Assembly (NCBI RefSeq): GCF_000147335.1
Contig: NC_014501.1
Location: 1,813,501-1,877,500, forward strand
Length of the DNA: 64,000 bases
Reading direction: 5' to 3'
Source: Gloeothece verrucosa PCC 7822
GTDB taxonomy: Bacteria > Cyanobacteriota > Cyanobacteriia > Cyanobacteriales > Microcystaceae
Positions 46,791-55,943 of the stretch are shown in pieces. The notes beneath the pieces are model-generated. The model saw only the letters and a list, made by a program, of their open reading frames with translations. It ran no database searches and was not told the origin of the DNA. Position numbers and translations under genes: made by a program. Every line of letters starts with the position of its first letter. Positions within the stretch are counted from its first letter, which is position 1.

Positions 46791-47191
46791 AAATCTGCTC
46801 ACTTAAGGGACTATCTCAACTGGTCCTTTGGGTTAAACCTGATGATTGCTTTACCCGGTCAGAAGTTAGATCAAAAGAGTTAATCACATTTTCTAACTAT
46901 CTGACCTATTTCTTGTGGGGTGCTGGCCCCATGAAATATGCCAAAAGCTAATGGCAACAGTTACGGCTTGAGCGAAAAATGGCCCGAGACGCACAAAGCG
47001 CGAAGTCTGGGGAAACTTTACAACTATCATAACAACCAATCCTTACAGAGATTCATCGGTTGAAAATGGACTAATAGTCGTATAGGGGGCTTACTTTGCG
47101 CTCTTAAAAGTGCCGATAAACCCTTTTTATCTATTTGGTACTCTGGCTTTTAATAGAGGAAATCTAGACTCCACGAAAGCAATAATAAGGA
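46791..47191. other. Intergenic stretch, nothing assigned
   Basis: 401 bases between pdhA and the convergent DUF1815 gene. GGGGTGCTGGCCCC near 46918-46931 can form a short hairpin. No open frame, promoter pair or repeat family was recognised. Confidence 0.4.
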
Positions 47192-47557
47192 TTAGACCGC
47201 TTGCATTTGCTGCCCTTTTAGACGAACACTTTGTAATTTAAACTCAGAAGGCGGAACTTGATACTTGACTAAATCCGCTAAATCTTCTAATTGGCTGATG
47301 GCTTCTGCTCCCTCTAATTTCATCAATTCTCGGTCATCTCGCATTTCTGTCCAGGTGATTCCATAGTCGGAGACGAGAAAACGAATTAAATGATTTTCGC
47401 CCAAACTCACCATAAACGAGGCACTGTTCATTTCATGACCACAGGTGTAGCAAGAAGCTAGATAACCTCGATTTTCTAAGGTGATCGCTAGGGCTTGCAG
47501 ATTCATGACTAAATCTTTCACGAATTGCCGATGTTGTTGTGCTAGTCGTATAAACAC
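47192..47557 (-). CDS. DUF1815-type cyanobacterial protein
   Basis: 121 residues from the GTG at 47557, chosen because GGAGG (47564-47568) precedes it by six bases; an ATG at 47584 would add nine residues that do not look conserved. The protein reads FIRLAQQHRQFVKDLVMNLQ, then LENRGYLASCYTCGHEMNSASFMV, then DYGITWTEMRDDRELMKLEG. It has a CYTCG pair that could bind a metal. It matches my recollection of DUF1815, conserved throughout cyanobacteria and of unknown function. No signal peptide. Confidence 0.8.
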   Translation of the reverse strand: MFIRLAQQHRQFVKDLVMNLQALAITLENRGYLASCYTCGHEMNSASFMVSLGENHLIRFLVSDYGITWTEMRDDRELMKLEGAEAISQLEDLADLVKYQVPPSEFKLQSVRLKGQQMQAV

Positions 47558-47679
47558 ATTAATCCTCCGGGTGACACTCCTCATTATAAAACCTTAATAG
47601 TTTTTTAAGATTCTTTCGAGGAAAAATATTGTACTTGATTTGCCAATAGCCTACTCAGCTTAAATGAGGGGCGATAGCT

Positions 47680-47850
47680 TATACTGCACAGCCTAGCTTG
47701 ATTTTCTACAAATGCCCAGTATTGAGAGTTACAGTCTGGTGATAGTTATCAGGTAACCCTTACTCATAAGGCAAGCTTGTGTCATGGGATCTGTTCAAGT
47801 GGACTAGGCTGAGGAGATTTAAGGACTTACCTCGGCTAGGCTGTAGGAGA
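47680..47850 (+). ncRNA. Candidate structured RNA with alternative pairings
   Basis: A -10-like TATACT at 47680-47685 precedes the element. CAGCCTAGCTTGA (47689-47701) can pair with TCAAG-TGGA-CTAGGCTG (47795-47811), forming a rod. Inside it GTTAC/GTAAC, CTGGTGA/TTATCAG and CCTT/AAGG hairpins stack. A second copy of the 3' arm, GCTAGGCTG (47835-47843), is a perfect partner for the same 5' arm, and GGCTGAGG (47807-47814) with CCTCGGCT (47830-47837) would exclude both. The rod-like shape and size recall 6S RNA, but I could not match it to a known cyanobacterial 6S sequence; a cis-regulatory leader is the alternative. No covariance search was possible. Confidence 0.35.
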
Positions 47851-48176
47851 GGGGAAAAACACTCACAATGAGAATAGATCGGACTGCTGTGGCAACATCT
47901 CATCGCTCGAGAGTGAGTAACAAGTGCCTAACTCAAGTAGACAATGAGAGATAGCCTTGGTCAAAACAGTTGAAAAACCCCTCAAGACGATCATGGCTAT
48001 TGTGGCAGTCTTTTGACTGAGATCGACAAAGAACTTAACAACTATGTTGCTAGTGCTTAACATAAATCAACTTCGCTCATCAGTCATCTATCATTAGTCA
48101 TTTATTAGCCGACTGCGTGGCGGCTAAGTAAAAATGCTACCCTAGTTAGAGGCAAACTCCTCTAAAATTTCTTCCT

Positions 48177-48644
48177 ATGACTATAAGCATTACACAATTG
48201 TTTGATCTGGCGAACTTATTTGTTTTGCCTTTTTGGGGACTAATGATTTTACTACCCCATTGGGGAGTTACCAAAAAAGTGATGGAATCTTATCTTCCTT
48301 TTGTCGTTTTAGCAGGGGCTTATATTTACTGTTTTATTAACTCTGTTAATGCCATTCCTGTCGACTCGGCTGGGTCTTTCATTAATCCCCATTTAAGTGA
48401 TATTGCTAGTTTATTTGCCGATGAGAGAGTAGCGGCGGCAGGATGGATACATTTTTTAACGCTTGATTTATTCTTGGGAAGATGGATTTATTGGGAAGGA
48501 CAACGAACCGGAATCTGGACAATTCATTCTTTGATTTTATGTCTGTTTGCTGGGCCAATAGGATTATTGTCTCATCTAATTACTGTAGCAGTAGCTAATC
48601 AGTTTTTGAAAGGGAAAGAACAGTTGACAGAAATTAGTCAATAA
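48177..48644 (+). CDS. ABA4-like (DUF4281) membrane protein
   Basis: 155 residues with four hydrophobic segments. The pattern LFDLANLFVLPFWGLMILLPHW, then ADERVAAAGWIHFLTLDLFLGRWIYWEGQR and LCLFAGPIGLLSHL is that of ABA4-like proteins. The plant relative ABA4 is needed for neoxanthin formation; the cyanobacterial proteins are less well understood. It may act in carotenoid handling in membranes. It is monocistronic, and its upstream region contains the structured RNA candidate. Confidence 0.85.
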   Translation: MTISITQLFDLANLFVLPFWGLMILLPHWGVTKKVMESYLPFVVLAGAYIYCFINSVNAIPVDSAGSFINPHLSDIASLFADERVAAAGWIHFLTLDLFLGRWIYWEGQRTGIWTIHSLILCLFAGPIGLLSHLITVAVANQFLKGKEQLTEISQ

Positions 48645-48720
48645 ATAATACAATTAACTCTAATAAATGTTATTACTAGAGTTATTTAAATATTTTTTAG
48701 AAAGATTGAAAGCAAATTAA

Positions 48721-49455
48721 TTATGCTTTGTTGCTGCCTTTATTTTGTTTTTTGGATAACTTACCCCTAAAGAAAGTACCAAAGCTTAAAGCTGTAACTG
48801 TACCGAGAATCGTTAGAGGTTCGGGAATGGCTACATTTTGTTCTTCTACAGATACATTATCTAGCCCAAGATAAAATCCCCCAAGATAAACTCCGCTTGC
48901 AGAAGAAATTCCCACGATACTAATTGGGGTGGATGTAGATGATGCTGTAAAATCAAGGTTGAATTGTCCCCATTGGTTTCCAGTTTCCGACGAATTAAAT
49001 GTGAAGGTTTGGCTAGTAGAACCAGCCGTTGCCCTAACTGAGATAGGGCCTGGGTAAAAGGGGTTATTGACTCCCAAGTTGAGGGATAGCTTGTAGGTAC
49101 TACCCACCGTAGTAGAAATTGTTTGGGTTACACCTCCATAGGGAAAGGAATCATGATAACCCGTTAAGTCAAGAAAATAATCTCCAAAAGGAGTGATTAC
49201 TGGCCCGTAAATATTATTATTATTTAGCCATCCTAATTCTTGATTGATAGTAGTCCATCCTGGTATTGTGGTAGAGCCTGTAGGAAGGGACATTGCTCCC
49301 AGGCCGTTATTGACAAAAGTACCGTTTGTATTTTCAAAACTGCCATTTTGCAATAAATTCGCGGCCTGTGCGGGGACTGCTATTAGCGAAATGACGGTGA
49401 TAGAGGAAGAAGCCATCACTACTTTAGATAAGCCGCTTTTCCAATTAAGTTTCAT
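48721..49455 (-). CDS. PEP-CTERM-anchored secreted protein
   Basis: 244 residues. The signal peptide (MASSSITVISLIAVPAQAANL) is followed by NLLQNGSFENTNGTFVNNG, a start typical of DUF642-like or carbohydrate-binding beta-sandwich domains, and by Gly/Ser/Thr-rich beta strands. The C-terminus is a PEP-CTERM sorting signal: the tripeptide PEP in AIPEPLTILGTVTALSFGTFF, a hydrophobic stretch and a basic tail. Such proteins are exported and processed by an exosortase and are often linked to exopolysaccharide. It is transcribed singly. Confidence 0.85.
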   Translation of the reverse strand: MKLNWKSGLSKVVMASSSITVISLIAVPAQAANLLQNGSFENTNGTFVNNGLGAMSLPTGSTTIPGWTTINQELGWLNNNNIYGPVITPFGDYFLDLTGYHDSFPYGGVTQTISTTVGSTYKLSLNLGVNNPFYPGPISVRATAGSTSQTFTFNSSETGNQWGQFNLDFTASSTSTPISIVGISSASGVYLGGFYLGLDNVSVEEQNVAIPEPLTILGTVTALSFGTFFRGKLSKKQNKGSNKA

Positions 49456-49713
49456 TAATTTATATCTCCAGATTACATCAAAATAAAAGCTGAATAAGGC
49501 TTTTAAGAGAATTTAGTGGGATAAGTATGATATTCACTTTTGATTATCTCGTTAAAAGCGATCTGATAAAAAAGCTTTTTAACAAACTTATTAAATTTTA
49601 AATAATTGTCATTTTTTATCAGCTTTTTATTAAAACTTTGTAGTGAGCCATACTTGAAAAAGCTATGAATGTTACATTTATCCACAAAATCGAGTTTATT
49701 TATGTCTAGATAT

Positions 49714-50631
49714 TTATAAAGGAATAACATCATGAAAGCGGCTTAAATCTATATAACGTTGTCCATTAGGTTTGCGAGCAAAAATATCGACAAAACGCCT
49801 ATTCCAAACGAGGTCTGAAATGGCATAAGAATGACGAGCATGAACCGTTTGAGAGAAAGTGTCATCAATTCCCGTAAACGATACCCAAATTTCAGCTTCT
49901 ATATTGTTTAAAAATTCTAAATCTTTACCCCAAAAGGGACTATTCTCATCAATCGGGTGCATAACTAACCAGCTTAAACCAAAAACAGGAGTCTGAGAGC
50001 GAATTAAATTAACGTCATAAAATCGCCGTAATTGATGACCCTCATGACTAACTTCATTAGCCAGAAAATTAACTTTAACTTGAGCTTCTATAATCTGGTT
50101 ATCTCGTTGATTAGCCACTCTAAACATGAAAGTATCAATGCCATTATAAGGACAAATAACAGCGACTTTACTAAACATTACCCTAGCGGTGGGTTTAGAA
50201 AAACGAGCAAACATTAACCCGGTTAAAATCGCCAGTAAAACTAACCCAAATAAAATCTCTACTGTCACTAAAATTTGAGTATAAAGGGTTTGAGGATACA
50301 TAGAACCATAACCCACAGTAGACAGAGTTTGTATACTAAAGAAAAAAGCGTCAGTTAGTGAACCGGGATGGGCGTTGGCAATTCCATCTCCTCCCGTTAG
50401 ATAAACTAGGGCAAATAGGAAATTGATAGTTAAATAAACGAGAGTAATGCTCAACAAAAACTGAGGCCAAGAAAGGCTTAAAAGCCAATGATAAAGGTCG
50501 TGCCAAATAGTGTCTACTAGAGAAAAATTTTTGTCATTTTTAACCGGTTTAAAACGTTTAAGTAAATTTGGATAGGCAAAAACCTTAAGGGTTTTAGCGT
50601 TTTTCTGTAACCGTTGTTTAGGGGGTTTCAT
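49714..50631 (-). CDS. Inward-rectifier-type (Kir-like) potassium channel
   Basis: 305 residues. Two membrane helices (about 55-75 and 115-140) flank a pore helix and the selectivity filter TVGYG at 105-109. The C-terminal 160 residues form the immunoglobulin-like cytoplasmic domain of KirBac/Kir channels (VICPYNGIDTFMFRVANQRDNQIIEAQVKVNF ... FTGIDDTFSQTVHARHSY). It would conduct K+ in the plasma membrane with gating by lipid or ligand. The gene ends very near the PEP-CTERM gene's upstream region and starts 40 bases from the acylase stop codon. Confidence 0.9.
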   Translation of the reverse strand: MKPPKQRLQKNAKTLKVFAYPNLLKRFKPVKNDKNFSLVDTIWHDLYHWLLSLSWPQFLLSITLVYLTINFLFALVYLTGGDGIANAHPGSLTDAFFFSIQTLSTVGYGSMYPQTLYTQILVTVEILFGLVLLAILTGLMFARFSKPTARVMFSKVAVICPYNGIDTFMFRVANQRDNQIIEAQVKVNFLANEVSHEGHQLRRFYDVNLIRSQTPVFGLSWLVMHPIDENSPFWGKDLEFLNNIEAEIWVSFTGIDDTFSQTVHARHSYAISDLVWNRRFVDIFARKPNGQRYIDLSRFHDVIPL

Positions 50632-50670
50632 CGAACCAATGATGTTGAATTTTGTCTACTTACCAATAAG

Positions 50671-52755
50671 TTAGTCAATCTCTTCTTTTAATTCTAAGTG
50701 GGCTTCAATTTGAGGGCGAGTTCGCCAAACCGGACGCAATTGTCCTTGGGCATATAATTCTAATTGATCCCCCACATGAACCGATCCCGGTTGAGTGGAA
50801 TTTCCATACACCATTAAGGCTTTGGCTTCTGGGGGATCAGAAAACTTGATGGCGGCTATATAGGTATCTCCAAAGGCCACTTGAAAACGTTCATCTTGGG
50901 CTTTTTGTAGATTTAACACCCGAAAACAGCCTAAAATTCCCGGTCCCCCACTGGCGGGTAAATCTTTATCCCCATAGCGCAGTCTAACCACCTCACCCCA
51001 AGAAACATCTAATCTTCCATATAACAGTTTAATTTGTGCGGCTACTCCTTCTAAGACAGCTAAAGCCGTGTTAAAGTCAGCTATGCCGGTGGGTGTCGTT
51101 AGATAATTTTGTTGATTCCAGGGTTTTGAAAATAAGCCAGAGGGTTCGATCGTCAAGGCCCAGAGGGCAAATAAGGCAGCACCTCGACTATCAGCATTGG
51201 TTTGACGGTCCCATTTATCTAAAACTTCTGCGGCTTCTATCCCGATGGGGTTAGCCAGGAAGCGGGCAGCCGGAATCAAATATTCTAAAATGCGATCAGC
51301 CATCTCTAAGCGAGAGGAAAATTTTTTGGCGATCATTTCTTCAAAAGAGAGTTTTTCCGCTTCTTGTAACAGTTTAATCGACCGTTGAGTGCGAAAAATA
51401 TTACCCGTTTTCTCTAAAGAGGGAAGAGTCAGATAAGGGGGATAATTTTCTGGAGATAAGACGGGAGGATAGGTACTACTCCAAGGGGGATCATTGGTAT
51501 TTTGTAACCATCCTGTAGGAGGGTTGACTAGACGGGGTAAGTCTTGGTAGGGGTGATATTCAGTCCAAAGGGTGTTAGCGGTGTCGCCGGGGACAATTTT
51601 TTTCCAGTAGTTCCAGTCGCCGGTTGAACGAATAGGGACTGTAGCATTAAATAAATAGAAGATATTCCCCTGACGGTCAGCGTAGAGAATATTAAATAGG
51701 GGTAGTTGTACAGGTTTGAGGGCGGTTTCAAATTGTTTGAGGTTAGTCGCTTGACCCATTTGCCATAATTGTTGCATGGTTCCGGGTTGATCTAACCCCA
51801 CCACCCGCAAGGCGTAAGCTTGATCCTCTTTTTCGGCAATCACAACCCCTTGAATAGAGGTTTTAATAGTGATGGATGTTTCAATATAAGTGCCGTTAGA
51901 CTGTCGAATTTTAATCGCTTGGGTTTCACGGGTAAAGGGACGTACTTTTCCCTCAAACAGATAACCTTCGTCTTTTAAGGTCAGTTGATAAATATCTGCC
52001 CCATCAGTGGGGTTAACCGTGAGTGTCCAACCGAGATGATCGTTAAAGGCGATCCCTAATACGGGGGTTCCTACCAAGGTGGCACCATAGCTATTGACTT
52101 CAGGGCTATTTAATTGCGCCTCATACCAGAGATAAAAATCTCCCCAAGGCAGATGGGGGTTAGCTAATAACATGGCTTGGCCGCTTTTTGATTTTGAGGG
52201 AGCGATCGCCCAGCCATTGGAACCGCCTTGTAGTTCTGTGCTTTGTAAACTGGCTACTTGTTGGGGGTTAGTGAGAAAATGAAAATAGATTACCCGTTGG
52301 AAATGGGCTAATATATCAACCGCACTAATGGGTAAAACAGCTTTTAAGGGTTCTTCTATGCGCGAGGGATACTTTTGAACATATTCATTAATTCCGGCCG
52401 CAAATGCGTCTAAATAACTTCGCATTTGGGGACTTTGTTGTTCATACCATTGTTGTGCCCTCGTAGGGATACCCATTAACCTCACATATTGATCCGAGGT
52501 GAGATAGTCTTTTCCCCAATATTCGGCGGCTCTGCCTCTTGCCTGTCCATAGAGTCGTAAAATTAAGTTACCGTGACTGTGGGTTTGTGCCCATCCAAAG
52601 GCTTTAAACAGATTTTCGGAATTATTGGCCCAAACATGGGGAATTCCCCAACTATCCCAGAGTATCTCAGTTTTGGTGGCACTCATCATCGGTATTGTCG
52701 TTATAAAGATTAAAATCAGGCTCAGGACAAAGGGCAGAAGGCGTTTAACGGTCAT
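50671..52755 (-). CDS. Penicillin-acylase-family Ntn hydrolase (AHL-acylase-like)
   Basis: 694 residues. A signal peptide (about 1-26) directs export. The alpha chain begins ILWDSWGIPHVWANN; the autocatalytic cleavage site is GG-Ser179-NGWAI, making Ser179 the new N-terminal nucleophile of the beta chain. SGQAMLLANPHLPWG, GTPVLGIAFNDHLGWTLTVNP and LYADRQGNIFYLFNA follow, as in acyl-homoserine-lactone and penicillin acylases, and the C-terminus has the GDSR-like ASGGPGILGCFRVLN and STQPGSVHVGDQLELYAQGQL regions. It hydrolyses amide bonds in the periplasm. A cyanobacterial relative (AiiC of Anabaena) degrades AHL signals; the substrate here is not known. Confidence 0.9.
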   Translation of the reverse strand: MTVKRLLPFVLSLILIFITTIPMMSATKTEILWDSWGIPHVWANNSENLFKAFGWAQTHSHGNLILRLYGQARGRAAEYWGKDYLTSDQYVRLMGIPTRAQQWYEQQSPQMRSYLDAFAAGINEYVQKYPSRIEEPLKAVLPISAVDILAHFQRVIYFHFLTNPQQVASLQSTELQGGSNGWAIAPSKSKSGQAMLLANPHLPWGDFYLWYEAQLNSPEVNSYGATLVGTPVLGIAFNDHLGWTLTVNPTDGADIYQLTLKDEGYLFEGKVRPFTRETQAIKIRQSNGTYIETSITIKTSIQGVVIAEKEDQAYALRVVGLDQPGTMQQLWQMGQATNLKQFETALKPVQLPLFNILYADRQGNIFYLFNATVPIRSTGDWNYWKKIVPGDTANTLWTEYHPYQDLPRLVNPPTGWLQNTNDPPWSSTYPPVLSPENYPPYLTLPSLEKTGNIFRTQRSIKLLQEAEKLSFEEMIAKKFSSRLEMADRILEYLIPAARFLANPIGIEAAEVLDKWDRQTNADSRGAALFALWALTIEPSGLFSKPWNQQNYLTTPTGIADFNTALAVLEGVAAQIKLLYGRLDVSWGEVVRLRYGDKDLPASGGPGILGCFRVLNLQKAQDERFQVAFGDTYIAAIKFSDPPEAKALMVYGNSTQPGSVHVGDQLELYAQGQLRPVWRTRPQIEAHLELKEEID

Positions 52756-53081
52756 TGGCTGGTGAAGGTTAAAGGCTTATTTGTTACTGTAGCAGGATTT
52801 TTGCGAACTCTATTGTGTATGTTTTTAAAGTTCTAAGAAGTTATATTGCTCAAATTAGAGATATTCCCGGCTTGGTCGCCAAAAAGTCAGCAGCAACGAA
52901 TACTCCTCTTCAAATTTATTCATCATTTTTATTTATCGTTTTAAAAAAAAAGAATATTTGTTTCTATGAATAGAACCAGATAGATTAGAGAAAGACCTCT
53001 AAAGACTCAAAAACTAGACAATTGAGGAAAACTTCATCACTGACGCTCTAAATAATATCTATTCAAAAAACTTAAACGCTT
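52756..53081. other. Divergent intergenic region, nothing assigned
   Basis: 326 AT-rich bases between the acylase (left) and the CadD-like transporter (right). It must contain both promoters, but no clear -35/-10 pair was picked out. Confidence 0.35.
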
Positions 53082-53756
53082 ATGAGTTGGCTACTTAGTA
53101 CCTTAATTATTGGCCTGTCCGCAGCTTTTGCCACAACATTTGACGATAATGTATACTTAACGGCCTTCTTCGGAAAAGTCAACCGAAGTTTTCATCCTAA
53201 GCATATTATTCTAGGCGAATTTGTGGGATTTACCGCCTTAGTTATGGCTAGTTTACCGGGATTTTTTGGCGGGTTATTTATTCCGGAAGCTTGGATTGGA
53301 TTATTAGGTTTTCTGCCGATTATTATTGGGATTAGTAATCTTATCAGTCAGGAAGATGAAGAAGAGATGGTACAAGCTGTCTCTGTTCCCCTCAAATCTT
53401 CTGCCCCATCTAGGAGTCATAAAAAATCCCTGTGGGAAATCCTAAAAGATCGTCAAACTTATCGGGTTTCTGCCGTAACTATTGCTAATGGAGGAAACAA
53501 TATTGGCATTTATGTTCCCTTGTTTGCTAGTAGCAATCTTCCCAGTTTGGGAATAATTTTGTCAGTTTGTTATTTAACTGTGGGACTGTGGTGTTTTCTC
53601 TCTTTTCATCTTACTAAAAATCCTTTGTTAGCCCCAATCTTAGCGCGTTATGGCCGTAAAATATTCCCGTTTGTCTTAATTTGGTTAGGCTGTTCTATCC
53701 TCATTAAGAGTCAATCCTATCAACTTTTAGGGAATTTAGCGTTCTTTCCTCATTAA
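53082..53756 (+). CDS. CadD-like cadmium/metal resistance transporter
   Basis: 224 residues with about five or six membrane helices. LLSTLIIGLSAAFATTFDDNVYLTAFFGK (with the conserved Asp pair after the first helix), KHIILGEFVGFTALV, GLLGFLPIIIGISNLI and the helix-linker with EDEEEM match the cadmium-resistance transporter family (LysE superfamily). Cyanobacterial members may also move other cations. No regulatory metal-sensor gene is adjacent. The Asp residues in the TTFDD motif could serve as ion ligands. Confidence 0.82.
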   Translation: MSWLLSTLIIGLSAAFATTFDDNVYLTAFFGKVNRSFHPKHIILGEFVGFTALVMASLPGFFGGLFIPEAWIGLLGFLPIIIGISNLISQEDEEEMVQAVSVPLKSSAPSRSHKKSLWEILKDRQTYRVSAVTIANGGNNIGIYVPLFASSNLPSLGIILSVCYLTVGLWCFLSFHLTKNPLLAPILARYGRKIFPFVLIWLGCSILIKSQSYQLLGNLAFFPH

Positions 53757-53841
53757 GTAATGATTACCTGTGCCATTAAAAGATATGATAGTTCAGGTTA
53801 AGTTCATTTAATCCTTTACTCTATCAATCTTTTAAACTCTC

Positions 53842-54492
53842 ATGAGTATGCAATTGCGCGTTTATGTGCCAGATCACCCATTGATCAAACATTGGTTAGC
53901 GATCGCCCGAGATACCAATACCCCATCAGTTCTCTTTAAAACTGCTATCACTGAACTAGGACGCTGGTTAACTTATGAAGCTGTCCGTTATTGGTTACCG
54001 ACTATCGACACATCTATACAAACACCTCTGAGTGAATGCGCCGCGACTCTCATTAACCCCGAGGTTCCCATTGCCGTTATTCCCATTTTACGGGCAGGAC
54101 TTGCTTTATTAGATGGGGCACAGACTTTACTCCCTCTAGCTTCTACTTACCATTTGGGGTTAGCCCGCAACGAGGAAACCCTGGAAGCGAGTTGTTATTT
54201 AAATAAATTACCCCCCCTATTTGCCCCCGACACCCGAGTGATTATTTTAGAACCCATGTTAGCTACTGGGGGATCAATTATGACAGCTATGGAAGAAGTC
54301 ACTAAACGGGGTGCCGATCCGGCTTCGATGCGTGTTATTTCTGTGGTTGCTGCCCCGCCGGCTTTGCAAAAATTAGGACAACACTACCCTTCTTTAACCA
54401 TTTATACCGCTATTATTGATGAAGGACTTAATAGTAAAGGCTATATTGTTCCAGGATTAGGAGATGCGGGGGATCGGGCTTTTGGGACTTAA
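53842..54492 (+). CDS. upp: Uracil phosphoribosyltransferase
   Basis: 216 residues. The PRPP-binding motif is present as IILEPMLATGGSIMTAMEEV, and the uracil-binding C-terminal loop as ARNEET and DEGLNSKGYIVPGLGDAGDRAFGT. LRVYVPDHPLIKHWLAIARDTNT is the typical N-terminus. It salvages uracil to UMP. An ATG two codons upstream (MSMQLRVYV) starts the frame given. Single gene, followed by the small membrane protein. Confidence 0.95.
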   Translation: MSMQLRVYVPDHPLIKHWLAIARDTNTPSVLFKTAITELGRWLTYEAVRYWLPTIDTSIQTPLSECAATLINPEVPIAVIPILRAGLALLDGAQTLLPLASTYHLGLARNEETLEASCYLNKLPPLFAPDTRVIILEPMLATGGSIMTAMEEVTKRGADPASMRVISVVAAPPALQKLGQHYPSLTIYTAIIDEGLNSKGYIVPGLGDAGDRAFGT

Positions 54493-54598
54493 AGTCTCTG
54501 CTGCTAGGGTTGACAAAAAACTTATAGCTTGTAAGTTCTATTAACCGTTAAGCTAGTAAGAAACTGTTTTTGATGTTATCAAGTGAGAGGAAAGGGAT

Positions 54599-54886
54599 AT
54601 GAGTCAGCGTCAAGGGTTTGCTGGTGGCTTTTTAGCAGGTGCCATCGTTGGGGGAATTATGGGCGGCTTAATTGGTTCAGCCATCGCTCAAAGGCGAAAC
54701 AAAACTCAACAAGAGGATAATCACTCTTTACTCGAAGCCGGTGACGGGTTGAGATTTGAGACAGAAGAGGAAATGGAAAAAGCCAGACGCAGTTTAGAAA
54801 ATAAAATTGCTCAACTCAATCATGCCATTGATGATGTCCGTCAGCAACTCGGGACAGTTCATTCTAACGGAACTGAGGAAAAATGA
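54599..54886 (+). CDS. Small glycine-zipper membrane protein
   Basis: 95 residues. The N-terminal GFAGGFLAGAIVGGIMGGLIGSAIA is a glycine-zipper membrane helix, followed by a basic stop and a C-terminal coiled coil (FETEEEMEKARRSLENKIAQLNHAIDDVRQQLG). GAGAGGAAAGGG lies nine bases before the ATG. Similar YtxH-like small proteins are common in cyanobacteria, with no fixed function. It converges with recR, whose stop is 15 bases away. Confidence 0.75.
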   Translation: MSQRQGFAGGFLAGAIVGGIMGGLIGSAIAQRRNKTQQEDNHSLLEAGDGLRFETEEEMEKARRSLENKIAQLNHAIDDVRQQLGTVHSNGTEEK

Positions 54887-54900
54887 GTCAAAATTTGCAG

Positions 54901-55494
54901 TTAGTCTAATTCTCGTCGTCCTTCTAATGCCCTGGCTAGAGTTACCTCATCTGCATATTCCAGGTCTCCCCCCATCGGTAAACCGAAGGCAATGCGGGTT
55001 ACTAGCGTAAAGGGTTTTAACAGTTGACCAACATAGAGGGTGGTGGTCTCTCCTTCTACACTAGGACTGATGGCTAAAATGACTTCTTGTACCTTCTGCT
55101 GGCTGACTCGCCTCACTAAGGCACTAATATTTAATTGTTCGGGTCCGATGCCATCCATCGGCGAAATAACACCCCCTAAAACGTGATATTTTCCCCCATA
55201 TTCTCGAGTCTTTTCTAGGGCGATCACATCTCGAGAGTCTGCAACGACACAAATGATATTATTATTTCGATTCGGGTTGCGGCAAATTTCACAAACTGAC
55301 TCGGCCGAGAGATGAAAGCAAACTTGACATAATCCTACTTGTTTTTTGGCTTCTATGATCGCTTTGGCTAAGGTGTTAACTTCTTCTTCTGGACGTTTGA
55401 GGATATGTAGGGCTAAGCGTTGGGCGGTTTTTGGACCCACGCCGGGTAAACGTTGCAATTGTTCGATCAGACGGGCTAAGGGTGGAGTAAAAAT
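54901..55494 (-). CDS. recR: Recombination mediator RecR, probable ATT start
   Basis: 197 residues when read from ATT 55494, giving [32 protein letters not shown]. RecR proteins need this N-terminal helix, and no ATG, GTG or TTG is available between the upstream stop and the TTG at 55458, which would remove it. AGGAGG (55505-55510) lies ten bases before the ATT and over 45 before the TTG, favouring ATT. Other features: C4 zinc finger [18 protein letters not shown], Toprim domain [28 protein letters not shown], and the C-terminal [16 protein letters not shown]. RecR loads RecA with RecF/O. Confidence 0.9.
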   Translation of the reverse strand: MFTPPLARLIEQLQRLPGVGPKTAQRLALHILKRPEEEVNTLAKAIIEAKKQVGLCQVCFHLSAESVCEICRNPNRNNNIICVVADSRDVIALEKTREYGGKYHVLGGVISPMDGIGPEQLNISALVRRVSQQKVQEVILAISPSVEGETTTLYVGQLLKPFTLVTRIAFGLPMGGDLEYADEVTLARALEGRRELD

Positions 55495-55504
55495 AGTCTG
55501 TTAG

Positions 55505-55510
55505 CCTCCT
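55505..55510 (-). promoter_or_regulatory. Ribosome-binding site of recR
   Basis: AGGAGG on the minus strand ends ten bases before the proposed ATT initiation codon. It decides between ATT 55494 and TTG 55458, which is too far away to use it. Confidence 0.6.
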
Positions 55511-55594
55511 AATTTTTACAGCTTTGTAGAGTACATTAATATTAGTTTAACAGGGAATCGGGAGTAGGAGGCAGGGAAATATTAACTTAATAAT

Positions 55595-55620
55595 GGTGCG
55601 TCAATTTGCCATAACGCACC
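55595..55620. repeat. Inverted repeat GGTGCGT / ACGCACC
   Basis: Seven-base arms 55595-55601 and 55614-55620 with a 12-base loop, located between recR and the MoaD-like gene. Shares its arms with the longer element at 4040-4102. Confidence 0.5.
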
Positions 55621-55656
55621 TTTCATTTACTCATTTAAGGCAACTCAAACCCACAT

Positions 55657-55935
55657 TTAGCCGCCTGCTACGGCAGGAACGATACTGACTTCATCCCCAT
55701 CTTTAAGGGGGGTATTGGTTCCCTCGAGGAAACGGATATCTTCTGTATTGACGTAGAAGTTGAGGAAGCGGCGCGGCTGTCCATTATCTTCACACAAGCG
55801 AGCTTTAATGCCCGGAAAGGTCTGTTCTAAGTTTTCAATTAAGTCAGCGATATTGGCTGTTTCTGTACATTCTAGAGTGGCTTGATTGTTGGTGAATTTT
55901 TGTAGGGGTGTTGGAATTAAAACTGTAACGGCCAT
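55657..55935 (-). CDS. MoaD/ThiS-type ubiquitin-like sulfur carrier
   Basis: 92 residues with a beta-grasp pattern: [74 protein letters not shown]. The C-terminal GG is the site of adenylation and thiocarboxylation in MoaD, ThiS and CysO. It lies downstream of thrC on the same strand, with heptamer repeats between them. In actinobacteria CysO serves cysteine synthesis with CysM, a relative of threonine synthase in fold. A role in amino-acid sulfur transfer is therefore possible but is inference. No moaE or thiG is adjacent. Confidence 0.85.
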   Translation of the reverse strand: MAVTVLIPTPLQKFTNNQATLECTETANIADLIENLEQTFPGIKARLCEDNGQPRRFLNFYVNTEDIRFLEGTNTPLKDGDEVSIVPAVAGG

Positions 55936-55943
55936 AATTGATT

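Noticed and set aside
47863..48063. 66-codon minus-strand ORF in the 47.6-48.2 kb gap
   Set aside because: No ribosome site or conserved motif; the region reads better as structured non-coding DNA.
49503..49733. 76-codon minus-strand ORF after the Kir gene
   Set aside because: Very AT-rich, overlaps the end of the channel gene, composition of Lys/Asn/Phe/Ile only; looks like non-coding DNA.
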